Source: CAZMGG01 sp964565715 (GTDB lineage Bacteria; Planctomycetota; UBA1135; UBA2386). Taken from it: a DNA stretch of 64,000 nt. Within the stretch, counting starts at the first letter, position 1. Each line of letters starts with the position of its first letter. The DNA is taken from contig CAZMGG010000002.1 in NCBI GenBank assembly GCA_964565715.1, positions 47,836-111,835 on the forward strand, read 5' to 3'. Under the pieces are notes generated by a model. The model saw only the letters and a program-made list of their open reading frames with translations. It was not told the origin of the DNA and searched no databases. The translations under genes and the position numbers were made by a program. Positions 54,021 to 62,833 of the stretch are shown here, piece after piece.

Positions 54021-54832
54021 GCCGGAGTGGCCTGGCGCTCCTCCTGCTGGCCTCGGCGGCCGCTGCCCAGGAGGCGATCAACACCAACGCCGCCACCCAG
54101 CCCGGCGTCGGCAGCGTGACGCTGCGCGAGCAGCTCCGCTGGTACCAGGGCGAGGAACGGCTGCCCGGCGGCAGCGCCGACGTCAGCGAGGGCATCGCGC
54201 TCACCAGCCTGTTCGCCGGCATCCGCCACGACCTGACGCTCGGCGCCGAGGTGCCGCTGCGGATCCGCGACGCCGACTTCCAGGGCGCCGGCAGCTTCCA
54301 GGACGACAGCGAACTGGACATCGGCGACGTGCGGCTGCTGGGCAAGTGGCGCTTCTGGCGGCACGACACCGGCCCGATCGACACCCAGCGCCTGGGCCTG
54401 CTGTTCGGCCTGCAGCTCGACACCGCCTCGGGCCGCTCGATCGCGCCCTGGTTCGCCCGTGACTCCACCGATCCGATGCTCGGCGTGGTCTACACCCGCG
54501 TGTCAGGCCGACACGGGCTCAATGCCAGCGTCGAGGCCACCCTCAGCACGGCGGGTCGCGCCGACGAACTGCGCCACGATGCGGCCTGGCTCTACCGGGT
54601 GAGCCCGAAGGAATATGCCGCCGACACCCACGCGGCCTGGTACGGGGTGCTGGAGTGGAACGGCCGCTATGAGACCAACGGCGACCACGAGGCCTTCCTG
54701 GCGCCGGGGCTCATGTACGAGGCCCGCAAGTGGACCGGCGAGCTGTCGGTGCAGCTGCCGGTCCTGCAGGAACTCGATCATCGCGCCGAGATCGACTTCG
54801 CCGTGGTGCTCGGCGTGCGGCTGCTGTTCTGA
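54017..54832 (+). CDS. Outer-membrane beta-barrel-like protein
   Basis: A 271-residue exported protein (signal peptide 1-17, cut after AAAAQ). Alternating beta-strand patterns run throughout and it ends in a C-terminal aromatic residue (VRLLF), typical of outer-membrane barrels. It resembles the transporter-type barrels annotated as phenol-degradation MetA-like. Co-translation with the HMA lipoprotein suggests a metal or small-solute channel. Its last 55 bases overlap the convergent SOUL-type gene. Confidence 0.65.
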   Translation: MSRSGLALLLLASAAAAQEAINTNAATQPGVGSVTLREQLRWYQGEERLPGGSADVSEGIALTSLFAGIRHDLTLGAEVPLRIRDADFQGAGSFQDDSELDIGDVRLLGKWRFWRHDTGPIDTQRLGLLFGLQLDTASGRSIAPWFARDSTDPMLGVVYTRVSGRHGLNASVEATLSTAGRADELRHDAAWLYRVSPKEYAADTHAAWYGVLEWNGRYETNGDHEAFLAPGLMYEARKWTGELSVQLPVLQELDHRAEIDFAVVLGVRLLF

Positions 54833-55638
54833 GCCGTGCGTCGCACCGGCACCTGCACCTCGAAGTAGCGGGCTTCGTCGCGCACCGACGGGCTGTTGTA
54901 GCCCATGGTGCGCAGCTCGCCGTTGGCCTGCCAGCGCGGATGGGCGGCGAGCCAGGCGTCGATGCGGGCCTTCAGCTCGGCGATGCGGCCCGGCCGGTCG
55001 TAGCCGCGGGAGCCGATGGTCAGCACGGTCATCGCCGCGACGTCGACCACCTCCACCCGGCCCTGCTCGCCGGTGGGACCGAGTTCGGGCGCGCCATAGA
55101 GGAACGCCATGCTGGCGGCACGCTCGCCGTCCGGCTGGTAGTCGATCTGCACCGGCGTGGTCATGGCGATGTCGTGCCGCTGGATGTGCTGGAACAGCGG
55201 CCAGAACGCGCCCATGCCGCCGCCGCGCATGCTGGTCCGGGCCATGCGGTAGGCGGGGTAGTGGCGCAGCTCGAGTTCATCGACGGCGGTGAAGCCCGGC
55301 ACGCCAACCGGCAACTCTGCCTCCCAGAGTGGACGGAAGCCGAGGTCGTCGCGCAGCGCCGCGGCGCCGAGCCGCAACGTGGCGTCGTCCTGGCCGAGCG
55401 CAGCGCCCAGGCGCGCCTTCGCGGCAGACCCCGTGGGCAGGAGCCAATGCGCCACCGCCACGGCGGTGCGCAGGCCGGGCCCCGCTGCCTCCGCCCGCAG
55501 GCCGGCGCCGAGCGCATGGGCCGCCAGGGATCGGGCGGCGAGGTCCGCGGGCTGCAGCAGGCGTTCCTGGGCCGGCAGCGTGTTCGGCAGGACGAGGCCC
55601 AGGGCGAGGACGGACGGCACGAGGCGGATGCGATGCAT
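54778..55638 (-). CDS. SOUL-family heme-binding-like secreted protein
   Basis: A 286-residue protein with a signal peptide (residues 1-23). The SOUL/HEBP domain occupies about residues 105-275: ELRHYPAYRMART, MTTPVQIDYQ and the C-terminal FEVQVPV. A helical region precedes it. SOUL proteins bind heme or porphyrins in some organisms. The gene ends inside the tail of the opposite-strand barrel gene. Confidence 0.82.
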   Translation of the reverse strand: MHRIRLVPSVLALGLVLPNTLPAQERLLQPADLAARSLAAHALGAGLRAEAAGPGLRTAVAVAHWLLPTGSAAKARLGAALGQDDATLRLGAAALRDDLGFRPLWEAELPVGVPGFTAVDELELRHYPAYRMARTSMRGGGMGAFWPLFQHIQRHDIAMTTPVQIDYQPDGERAASMAFLYGAPELGPTGEQGRVEVVDVAAMTVLTIGSRGYDRPGRIAELKARIDAWLAAHPRWQANGELRTMGYNSPSVRDEARYFEVQVPVRRTAQNSSRTPSTTAKSISAR

Positions 55639-55745
55639 GGTGGGGTCTTCGCCGGCACCAGGCTCCTGGATGCAGCCCCGCGCTCAGGCCTTGGCCGCGC
55701 CCCTGGCACCGGGGAGACTGCCGCCCGCCCGCGCCCACCGTTCCC

Positions 55746-56678
55746 ATGATCCGCGTCCTCGCCGTCCCCGTGCTGCTGCTCACCGCCTGTGGCGGTCCGC
55801 CGGCGACCCGGACGGTCGACTACGAAGCGGCGAAACGTCAGCTCGCACTCCGCGAAACGCGCACGGTGGATCCCGCGTTGGCGGCAGCGGGACGGGACCT
55901 GCTGGAGGGCTTCCCCGACCAGCTCGACGAAGGCAGCTTCCGCCCCGGCGACGCGCTGCTGTTCGCGATCGAGTCCTGGGACGCCACCTCGGTGCGCCGT
56001 TGGTTCCTGCTGCTGGAGACCACCGACGATCCCGTTCCGCCCGCGGGCGAGGTGACCCTGCGTCGCCGCCTCGATGGCCGGCAGTTCGAGCGCACGCTGC
56101 AGACGGACCATGCGACCGTGCGCGCCCGGGTGTTCGACGAAGCAAGGCGGCTGCATCGCGACGCCCGCTCGGTGGTGCCGCGGATCGTGTTCGAGACCGG
56201 GCTGTTCCCCTACGCGCTCGCCGCCCGCGGCCACCCCATCGATGCCGGCCCGGCCCGCACGGCGCGGCCGCTGTTCCTGCGGCAGCAGGAATGGGGCACG
56301 ATCCTGTTCGCGCACCTGCTCGACGCGCTCGCCGACAACGCGGCGCTCCGCTACCAGATGCAGCGGCTGGCGGTGATGCCCGACCTGACCGAGCTGATCG
56401 GCCTGATCGGCGCCCGCCTGCAGGTGAATGCCGGCCTCGCCCACCCGCGCCTGGTCGACGCGGCGCCAGGCCAGCCGCCCGGCACGCAGCGCCTGGAGTG
56501 CACGGTCTCGGTCTGGCGGGACCGGCCGACGGTGCTGATCCACTACCGGCTGGCCCCGGCGGTCGGTCCGCTGGCGATGGCCGCCGGCATCGTCGGCGCC
56601 ACCGGCCATGACGCCGACGCCCCCGAGCGGCACTTCGTCGCGCAGCTCATCGCCGTGCGCCAGGCCCCGCCGCCGTAA
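55746..56678 (+). CDS. Lipoprotein of unknown function
   Basis: A 310-residue lipoprotein (lipobox LTAC near residue 15). The mature part is mixed alpha/beta, with WFLLLETTDDP near residue 87 and a helix-rich centre. No family recognised and no catalytic signature. It precedes the thioesterase gene by 15 bases, though that gene seems to have its own promoter. Confidence 0.55.
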   Translation: MIRVLAVPVLLLTACGGPPATRTVDYEAAKRQLALRETRTVDPALAAAGRDLLEGFPDQLDEGSFRPGDALLFAIESWDATSVRRWFLLLETTDDPVPPAGEVTLRRRLDGRQFERTLQTDHATVRARVFDEARRLHRDARSVVPRIVFETGLFPYALAARGHPIDAGPARTARPLFLRQQEWGTILFAHLLDALADNAALRYQMQRLAVMPDLTELIGLIGARLQVNAGLAHPRLVDAAPGQPPGTQRLECTVSVWRDRPTVLIHYRLAPAVGPLAMAAGIVGATGHDADAPERHFVAQLIAVRQAPPP

Positions 56679-56681
56679 CCG

Positions 56682-56687
56682 TAGGAT
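56682..56687 (+). promoter_or_regulatory. TANNNT -10 box for the thioesterase gene (leaderless type)
   Basis: TAGGAT with a 6-nt spacer to the ATG at 56694. Confidence 0.5.
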
Positions 56688-56693
56688 CCAGCC

Positions 56694-57122
56694 ATGCCAC
56701 GCCTGCACCTCGACCTGCCCCGGCACCTGCCGTTCGCCACCACGCTGACCGTGCGCGTCACCGACCTCAACTACGGCGGACACCTGGGCAACGACCGGCT
56801 GTTGTCGCTGCTGCACGAGGCGCGCTTCCGCTTCCTGCGCCACCACGGCCTCAGCGAACGGGACTGCGGCGGCAGTCCGCTGGTGATGGCCGACGCGCGG
56901 ATCGCCTACCGCGCCGAGGCGTTCGCCGGCGACGAACTGCTGGTCGCGCTCGGCTTCGCGCCGCCCGAACGCGTCGCCGTCGACCTCTGCTACCGCGTCA
57001 GCCGGCCGCGTGACGGCACGCTGGTGGCCGAAGCCCGCCTCGGTCTGGTGTTCCTGGATCCCGGCACGCGCCGGCCATGCGCGGTCCCCGAGGTCGTGCG
57101 GGCCCTGTGCCCGCTGGCGTAG
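56694..57122 (+). CDS. Hotdog-fold acyl-CoA thioesterase (4HBT/FadM-like)
   Basis: A 142-residue single hotdog domain. The conserved start of the fold, VRVTDLNYGGHLGNDRLLSLLHEAR (residues about 18-42), contains the D/N-x-x-x-H site of 4-hydroxybenzoyl-CoA/YbgC-FadM thioesterases. ADARIAYRAEAFAGDEL forms the next strand. It hydrolyses acyl-CoA esters; substrate length is unknown. Confidence 0.88.
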   Translation: MPRLHLDLPRHLPFATTLTVRVTDLNYGGHLGNDRLLSLLHEARFRFLRHHGLSERDCGGSPLVMADARIAYRAEAFAGDELLVALGFAPPERVAVDLCYRVSRPRDGTLVAEARLGLVFLDPGTRRPCAVPEVVRALCPLA

Positions 57123-57129
57123 CCAACCG

Positions 57130-58845
57130 CTACCGGACGCCGAGTTCGAGGCGCAGCCCGTTGCTGCTGACGACGCCGGCGGGCGTCGTGCCGGGCGCGA
57201 ACGCGAAGCCCTGGGCGAACACGCGCAGCCCGCTCCATGCCGGCAGCGCCGGCAGGCTCCAGTGCACCGTGCTCGTCGGGCTGCTGGCCCCCGCCGGCAG
57301 GACCGCGATCGCACCGCCGACCTGCTGCCAGCAGCCCGGCATGCCCACCGACGCCAGCGACAGGCCACCGGGCACGTCGGTGAGGCTCATCAGCAGGCCG
57401 GCGAAGACGACGCCCTGCGGCACCTGCTCGAGCAGCAGCGGCACGGTCGTGCCCAGCACCGGCCGTTCGCCGGCGCGGAGCCGCAGGGGCAGGCTCTCGC
57501 CGCCGGTCTGGAACGGCAGGGTCGCCGACCAGTCGCGCTGGCCGGGATCACGCGCGCCCCGACCCTGGCTGAAGCCGACGATGCGCCCTGTCCAGTTGCT
57601 CGGACAATCCCGATAGCGCAGCTCGAACGCGCCGCCCGGCTCGAGCACGAGCTGGAACGTGCACTGCTGGAACGGCGGCTGGTTCGGTCCGCGCAACGGC
57701 AGCCCGAGCCAGCTGCAGACCGCCGCGCCGGTCTGCGCATCGCGGTCGAAGTGGACCGTGCCGGACACGAGCGGGATCGGGAAGCCGGCCTGGAGGGTGA
57801 GATCCGCCCAGCAGACGGCGATGCGCGCCGGTTCCGCCAGCAGCGGGCCGACGTGGATCGGCACGCCATCGAGCCCGGTGGCGCCGAGCCAGACGAAGCC
57901 GCGCACGCTCGGCGTGATGCTGGTCGTGCTGCCGCCCGGAAAGGGGAACGTGAAGCCGAGCGGAACCATGCCGGTGCCGTTCGGCAGCGGCGCCGAGGCC
58001 GGCGTGAACCACGCGCCCCCCACCTCCGCGACGTCGTAGCCGCCAGCGGCGTTCGGAGAACAGCGGAACGCCCGGGGCGCGGCCGCGGTGCCACCGAGGT
58101 CGAAGTCGGTGACGAACGCCTCGTAGAACGTCGCCCGCCGGTCGACGCAGCCCGGCCCCACCGGCTGCGGATGCGCATGCCCGGGCGCGGGCCCGTAGTC
58201 GAGCAGCAGCAGCGGCGCGCCGTTCCGCGTCCAGTTGTCGGCGTAGCCGAGCGCGTTGTTGCCGCTGCGCCAGATGTGGGTGGCGGCGGTGACGCCGTTG
58301 ACGGTCTCGTACTCCGAGCGGCCGACCAGGGTGGCGCCGCCGAGGCCACCGCCGCTCCATTCCAGTTCCACCAGCAGATCGCCCATCGTCGGGTGGAACA
58401 CGAACGGCGTCGCGAGGGCGATGTCGACGAAGACGTTGCCGGGGCCGCCGGGCACCTGCGCGGAGGCCAGCAGGGTCACCGGCCCGGAGTGGACCACGAC
58501 CTCGTCGCCGCTGCGGTTGTTGGCGTAGACGGTGCTGGGCGCGTCCCACGGCCGGCCGGCGTGGCCGAGCTTCACGGTCACGTTGGCCAGGGTGCCGGCG
58601 TGGGAGTTGTCGCGCGTGCGCCAGCGCAGCCGGTGGATCTGCAGCGGGCCGTCGAGGTACTGCAGCCGGCTGCCGGCGTAGATCATCTGGTGTCGGGCAT
58701 CGACCGCGGCATGGGACCAGGGGCCGACGCCCTGGGCGTTGCCCCCGATCGACACCGCCGGCACCATCACCGTCGACTGGGCTCGGGACGCGACGCCCGA
58801 GACCACGGCAAGAACCAACATCAGGCGAGCGGCGGTCGGGTTCAT
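57130..58845 (-). CDS. Large secreted beta-rich protein with Planctomycetota-type C-terminal domain
   Basis: A 571-residue exported protein (signal peptide 1-22, ending SRAQ). The middle shows repeated beta-strand patterns with Gly/Asn turns. The last 70 residues (from SLASVGMPGCWQQVGG to LRVFAQGFAFAPG) match a C-terminal domain I know from many secreted proteins of Planctomycetota, with a conserved Cys and a VFAQGF-type strand. The function of the family is unknown. AGCAGGA precedes the ATG. It converges with the thioesterase gene. Confidence 0.7.
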   Translation of the reverse strand: MNPTAARLMLVLAVVSGVASRAQSTVMVPAVSIGGNAQGVGPWSHAAVDARHQMIYAGSRLQYLDGPLQIHRLRWRTRDNSHAGTLANVTVKLGHAGRPWDAPSTVYANNRSGDEVVVHSGPVTLLASAQVPGGPGNVFVDIALATPFVFHPTMGDLLVELEWSGGGLGGATLVGRSEYETVNGVTAATHIWRSGNNALGYADNWTRNGAPLLLLDYGPAPGHAHPQPVGPGCVDRRATFYEAFVTDFDLGGTAAAPRAFRCSPNAAGGYDVAEVGGAWFTPASAPLPNGTGMVPLGFTFPFPGGSTTSITPSVRGFVWLGATGLDGVPIHVGPLLAEPARIAVCWADLTLQAGFPIPLVSGTVHFDRDAQTGAAVCSWLGLPLRGPNQPPFQQCTFQLVLEPGGAFELRYRDCPSNWTGRIVGFSQGRGARDPGQRDWSATLPFQTGGESLPLRLRAGERPVLGTTVPLLLEQVPQGVVFAGLLMSLTDVPGGLSLASVGMPGCWQQVGGAIAVLPAGASSPTSTVHWSLPALPAWSGLRVFAQGFAFAPGTTPAGVVSSNGLRLELGVR

Positions 58846-58954
58846 GTTCCTGCTCTCATGCGACCGCCGGCGCTTGCAAGGCGCGTTCCGGGCACGACGG
58901 CGGGGGCGAGTTGCGGATCCTACCCGGCGCGGGGCGTGGTGGTGACGGCCGGCC

Positions 58955-58987
58955 GCCGACGCCGCGTCGAACCGGCGTCAGCCGTAG
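58955..58987. repeat. 33-bp direct repeat, left copy
   Basis: 32 of 33 bases match 62811-62843. It contains a GACGCCG...CGGCGTC inverted repeat. A GATCCTAC word occurs upstream of both copies. The two copies bracket the atypical 59.0-62.8 kb operon. Confidence 0.85.
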
Positions 58988-59062
58988 CTTCGTCCAGCGG
59001 GTGCCCCAACCACCTGCACGCCATCCCAGATGCGCCCAGCCGACGCCCGTGCGTCCGGTGGT
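58988..59062. other. Junction sequence between the left repeat and the MauE-like gene
   Basis: Together with 58846-58954 this makes up the gap between the secreted-protein gene and the MauE-like gene. I see no gene in it. Base composition begins to shift to fewer G+C here. Confidence 0.4.
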
Positions 59063-59479
59063 TCACCGCGAAGATCGCTGTCCTGCCGGACGCCCTGCAG
59101 GGGGACAGGCGGCCCACACAAGGGCTCCCAGGCAGCCCGTCATTGCCGCCCAGGCCATGTGCTCGTGCCATCCCATCAACAACAGTCGGCCCAAGCACCC
59201 GCAGGCCTTCGCCGGCCCCAGCCAATGCGACACCAGCAGGCCCATCCCACAAAGCACGATCGCCCCGATCGACGCCCACCTGGCGTACCGACCCCCAACA
59301 CAAAGCATGCCCGCCATCACGATCTCTGAGCAAGCCGCGGAGTAGTACATCGACGCTGGCAATGCCAACATCGCGTCATGTCCCCCCAACAGCTTTGCGA
59401 GACCGGCGATTCCCAGCACCAGAGCCAGGAAGGTCCTAAGGGCGATCGCCTGGACACACACAGCGTAGACAGCCCTCAC
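59063..59479 (-). CDS. MauE/DoxX-like redox-associated membrane protein
   Basis: A 138-residue protein with four hydrophobic segments (about residues 10-30, 42-62, 66-86 and 105-125). AKACGCLGRL near residue 90 matches the C-x-C-x-G loop of MauE-like proteins, which are linked to periplasmic disulfide formation (MauE is needed for methylamine dehydrogenase maturation). Three genes upstream is a secreted protein with 12 Cys, a plausible disulfide substrate. The ATG overlaps the preceding stop by 4 nt (ATGA). Base composition is less G+C-rich than the rest of the window. Confidence 0.72.
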   Translation of the reverse strand: MRAVYAVCVQAIALRTFLALVLGIAGLAKLLGGHDAMLALPASMYYSAACSEIVMAGMLCVGGRYARWASIGAIVLCGMGLLVSHWLGPAKACGCLGRLLLMGWHEHMAWAAMTGCLGALVWAACPPAGRPAGQRSSR

Positions 59480-61146
59480 TCAAGCACCACAGTAACGTGG
59501 CCACCGGGCGCTCCTACTGCCACCCCCTTCACCCTGCCCCTGTAGCCTCCAATCCTGGCCTCGATCGAGTACAAGCCATCCCGGACGATGAGCCTGGTAG
59601 GCGTACGACCACCGGGGGATCCCCTTCGCCAGACACGCCCCGTTGATTCGTCCTCCACCGACAACCAACAAGCCGGCGGGGCCGTTCCGTTCTTGTAGCG
59701 AACCGTGATGTCCAGCGGCCAACCGAGCTTCGCCGGTGGCAGATGCACCCGCTGCGTGGCTCCGGCCCTGACCACTACATCAGTCAAGTGCTCCCCATCG
59801 CGATCTTCCTTCCCTGCATCCTTCCCCTGTGTATCGCGCAGGCAATGGCTCATCACCGAGTACTTCCCAATGGGCAAGGAGTAAGACCATCCAGGCTCTA
59901 CTGAAAACCTGATGCCGCGCCCCCCGCTCGGGGGCTCGGCATACAACGCCACATTCTGGCTGACAATCTCCCGGCTGACCCCCGGCACATCATCCACTAC
60001 GAGCTCGCCCAGGGCCTGGCCTTGCTGCAACCTCAGCCGCTGGGGCTGCACTCCCTCGGCGAACCTTGCGAGCTCCACTCGCTGCTCGATCCAACCTACG
60101 CCCGCGACCAGGCATGCGACACTCGCATGAGGCGGAGACACACCCTCTCGAATGGCATACCTGTCGCCTATCACTGCCAGGAAGCCGCCAGCGCCCAGGG
60201 ATTCTCGAGCACGTCCGATTGCCAGCCGGGCATACAGACTCGAGAACACCTCCCATTCCCGCGCAGGCGCATCGACACTGATCGCCGTGCCAAGTATGGA
60301 GGACGCTGGCATCTCTGACGTATCCAGCCGTGCCGCCCACAAATCCGCCATGAACAGCACTGCCTCGCGGGCCTCCCCTGCCACGGGGCTTTGCAAGGGC
60401 AGGCTCCTGGTCGGAGCGAAACCAAGCGCCGACGGAACGACACCATAGTCGCCGGGTGGCAGAGAGAAGATCGCGACGCCGTCGGCATCGCATGCCTGCA
60501 CGCAGAACCCTGAGTCACCCTGGAATGCCGCAATGTCGGCGATCTCGCTGCTGCTCCCATTCCAAACGTCAGCATCGACTCCCTGCTTGTACACCAGAAC
60601 CCTGGCGTCCGGTATCGGGCCGCCTGCGATGTTCTGCAGCCGGACTCGCAGGAAGTGTGCGTCGTCGAGCACGACCTCGTAGACACCCGGTTCGTCGTTC
60701 AAGATCAGCTTCTTTGCCAGGTAGTTGCGTGCAGTCACCAGAAGCATTCGCTGCCCCCGATGCTCGCTTCCAGGGCCTGGCCAGCCCGAGAGACGGCAAT
60801 GGCCAGAGGCGTCCGTGGAACCCAGGGTTCTCAACTCGGAGGCACGATAGGCCAACCGGTCATCGGCAACCAAATGGATGATGGCTCCACGAATCGGCCG
60901 CCGCTTCTGGTTCATGACATGCAGACTGACTCCCGCTGCGTCGGCCACCCGGATCGGCTGTGACTCGCCATGTGACTCATCGCGTGCCGATATGGGGCCC
61001 GCTCCAGGTGCCGAGCCCACCTCGGCTCGGCTGGGAGCATCCGCGCGTGGCTCGACCCCCATGACGAATAGCCATAGCAGTGCAGATGCCAGGAACAGGA
61101 AGAGCAGCGGGAATGAGATGCCCTGGCGTTGGCCTGATCCAGTCAT
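59476..61146 (-). CDS. Membrane-anchored regulatory-like repeat protein of the atypical operon
   Basis: A 556-residue protein with one N-terminal membrane segment (about residues 10-30). Beta-sandwich stretches follow, opening with VSLHVMNQKRRPIRGAIIHL and LRVRLQNIAGGPIPDARVLVY, and the C-terminus ends in RIGGYRGRVKGVAVGAPGG, of carboxypeptidase-regulatory type. Codon use contains many more A/T-ending codons than in neighbours outside 59.0-62.8 kb. It starts six bases after the Cys-rich gene. Role unknown; it may anchor or display the Cys-rich partner. Confidence 0.65.
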   Translation of the reverse strand: MTGSGQRQGISFPLLFLFLASALLWLFVMGVEPRADAPSRAEVGSAPGAGPISARDESHGESQPIRVADAAGVSLHVMNQKRRPIRGAIIHLVADDRLAYRASELRTLGSTDASGHCRLSGWPGPGSEHRGQRMLLVTARNYLAKKLILNDEPGVYEVVLDDAHFLRVRLQNIAGGPIPDARVLVYKQGVDADVWNGSSSEIADIAAFQGDSGFCVQACDADGVAIFSLPPGDYGVVPSALGFAPTRSLPLQSPVAGEAREAVLFMADLWAARLDTSEMPASSILGTAISVDAPAREWEVFSSLYARLAIGRARESLGAGGFLAVIGDRYAIREGVSPPHASVACLVAGVGWIEQRVELARFAEGVQPQRLRLQQGQALGELVVDDVPGVSREIVSQNVALYAEPPSGGRGIRFSVEPGWSYSLPIGKYSVMSHCLRDTQGKDAGKEDRDGEHLTDVVVRAGATQRVHLPPAKLGWPLDITVRYKNGTAPPACWLSVEDESTGRVWRRGSPGGRTPTRLIVRDGLYSIEARIGGYRGRVKGVAVGAPGGHVTVVLE

Positions 61147-61152
61147 TGGTTC

Positions 61153-61593
61153 CTAGGACGTGCACGAGCATGGAACGTAGGATCCGGGGGTGTATGGTCC
61201 TTGATGCTCCCATTGACAATTGGGCGGGTCGGGATCGGAACAATCAATGTTGTAGCAGCGCAACTCCCATGGAACCGCCTTGTCGTTATCAATGAGTATC
61301 AGTGTCCTGCAGTCGGGTCCGCCACCAGTGTTGCCTTCCGAGTCTACACAACGACACTTGCCATACGAATATGTCTGACCAGGAATGGGCTCGGCGTACC
61401 TCTGGCAAGTACGAGTCGAGGGGCAATCAGTCTCCCCGTCGGGGCAGGTCCAGTCGTAGATCAAGCCCTGTGGATCAACGAAGATCTTGGCGTTGCAGGG
61501 CACCTGCGTCACAGGCGGCACCAGCAGTTCGGCCGATGACCACAGTGCATGCAGGAAGAAGGTCAAGGCGATCAGGGTCTGAATTCTGGGCAT
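61153..61593 (-). CDS. Small secreted protein with 12 cysteines
   Basis: A 146-residue protein with a signal peptide (about residues 1-21) and twelve Cys in the mature part, enough for six disulfides, including CPSTRTC, KCRC and a terminal CSC. It is Pro/Gly/Asp-rich with no recognised fold. The ATG at 61593 has a strong AGAGGAGA ribosome site; ATGs further upstream (61616, 61713) are less likely. Its placement with a MauE-like protein suggests oxidative folding outside the cytoplasm. Confidence 0.6.
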   Translation of the reverse strand: MPRIQTLIALTFFLHALWSSAELLVPPVTQVPCNAKIFVDPQGLIYDWTCPDGETDCPSTRTCQRYAEPIPGQTYSYGKCRCVDSEGNTGGGPDCRTLILIDNDKAVPWELRCYNIDCSDPDPPNCQWEHQGPYTPGSYVPCSCTS

Positions 61594-61702
61594 TACTCGA
61601 CTCTCCTCTGGCCTCATCGGACGCTGGAAGTGCGACACGCACCCATGCGTGCCCGCAGGATCCAAGACGTCGCCAGGCCTGAACGGCGCCAGTGGATTTC
61701 CC

Positions 61703-62587
61703 TCATTCTGCAAAATGGTCCTCGATGGCCAGCCGGAGAAGCCGAGCGAACTCCTGCTGGCGACGCTGTGCCGTCCTCTCGGTGAGGCCGAGTTGCCCGA
61801 TCAGGTCTGCCACACATGGGAATCGCCCGAGTCTGCGGGCGAGTGCAGCGACCGCAGGGAGGATCGCGAGCAGGGCGGCCGGGGCGTTCACAGGAAGCCG
61901 CTGTTCCCAGGCGCCCAGCGTCGCGAGCACGAACTCTCCCATGTCCGCGAATGCACCGCCCGGAGCCGCGACCGCGTCTCCCGACTCGCCCATGTCACCG
62001 CCCCCAGTCACCAAGCCGCGCCTTGCCTGCTTCCGGCCTTCATCCTTGATCACCCGCTCCAAGGTCCGACTACCGTAGCTCAGCAGCGCCATCGGCGTCG
62101 GAGGCAAGTCGGCCGGCCTACGCCGCCACCATCGCCAGAGGCGCATCAGGGCCTCGCTCGCCCAATCGTCATGGATGGCGCCTTGCACCTGCGGATGGCT
62201 CCTGCGCAATACGTGGAACATGTTGGGGCGAAGGAACTGTTCAAGAATCCGGGCAAAGGCATCTCCATCTCCCCTGAGGTAGGCCTCGAAGTCCGCAGCG
62301 CAGACGCATCCCGTTCCCAGCCGCACCCTCCCGGGTCCCCGCCGCGCCAAGAGCGCGCGGGCCAGTTCCGGCACATGGCTCTGTGCCAGCTCTGCAGCCT
62401 GCTGCCATGGGATGCCTTGACGCAGGCTCTTCCGGAACTCCTGCTCGACTTGGTCGCCGACCTCACGAATCACCGCACTCCAGCCCGTGATTCCCCGGGT
62501 GATCTGGGCCGCGGCCCGTCGGACCGCCTGGATCTCGGCCACCGTGGGCTCGAGCCCATCACCGGTCTCCGGCTCATGCCCCTCCAT
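61703..62587 (-). CDS. Sigma-70-like (ECF-type) transcription factor of the atypical operon
   Basis: A 294-residue protein. Residues 95-185 resemble sigma region 2: FEAYLRGDGDAFARILEQFL, then IHDDWASEALMRLWRWWRR and LLSYGSRTLERVIKDEGRK. The C-terminal 50 residues contain a helix-turn-helix-like segment (DLIGQLGLTERTAQRRQQEF). The roughly 95-residue N-terminal part is extra. Homology to sigma factors is by pattern and not certain. GGGGGTG precedes the ATG at 62587. The (GGATG)5 tract lies 59-83 bases upstream. It is the first gene of the operon and a likely regulator of it. Confidence 0.6.
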   Translation of the reverse strand: MEGHEPETGDGLEPTVAEIQAVRRAAAQITRGITGWSAVIREVGDQVEQEFRKSLRQGIPWQQAAELAQSHVPELARALLARRGPGRVRLGTGCVCAADFEAYLRGDGDAFARILEQFLRPNMFHVLRRSHPQVQGAIHDDWASEALMRLWRWWRRRPADLPPTPMALLSYGSRTLERVIKDEGRKQARRGLVTGGGDMGESGDAVAAPGGAFADMGEFVLATLGAWEQRLPVNAPAALLAILPAVAALARRLGRFPCVADLIGQLGLTERTAQRRQQEFARLLRLAIEDHFAE

Positions 62588-62833
62588 GGTGCACCCCCGA
62601 TCGTTGCGGCGCCGGGGCAACCGATCGCCACCCCACCACGAAGATGGATGGGATGGGATGGGATGGGATGGCGGCAGCGAGCAAGCCGACTCATGGGCAA
62701 GACCTCCAGGCACTCCCTGCGTCCAGCTTCGCGATCGAAGCCATACGCAACCGATGCGGGGATCCTACTCGCCTGGATGGACCCGGACCAGGGGTGCGCA
62801 CGCCGACGAGGCCGACGCCGCGTCGACCCGGCG
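62588..62833. other. Upstream region of the sigma-like gene, containing the right repeat
   Basis: About 245 bases with no convincing gene, although an open frame continues from the sigma-like gene back to 62713. It holds the (GGATG)5 tract, the GATCCTAC word at 62762 and the right 33-bp repeat, which also covers the stop-proximal hairpin of the following secreted-protein gene. Confidence 0.45.
62646..62670. repeat. (GGATG)5 pentanucleotide repeat
   Basis: Five perfect copies. The unit is not a multiple of three, so if the sigma-like gene began further upstream (for example at 62713), a change in copy number would shift its frame; otherwise it would alter promoter spacing. Confidence 0.9.
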
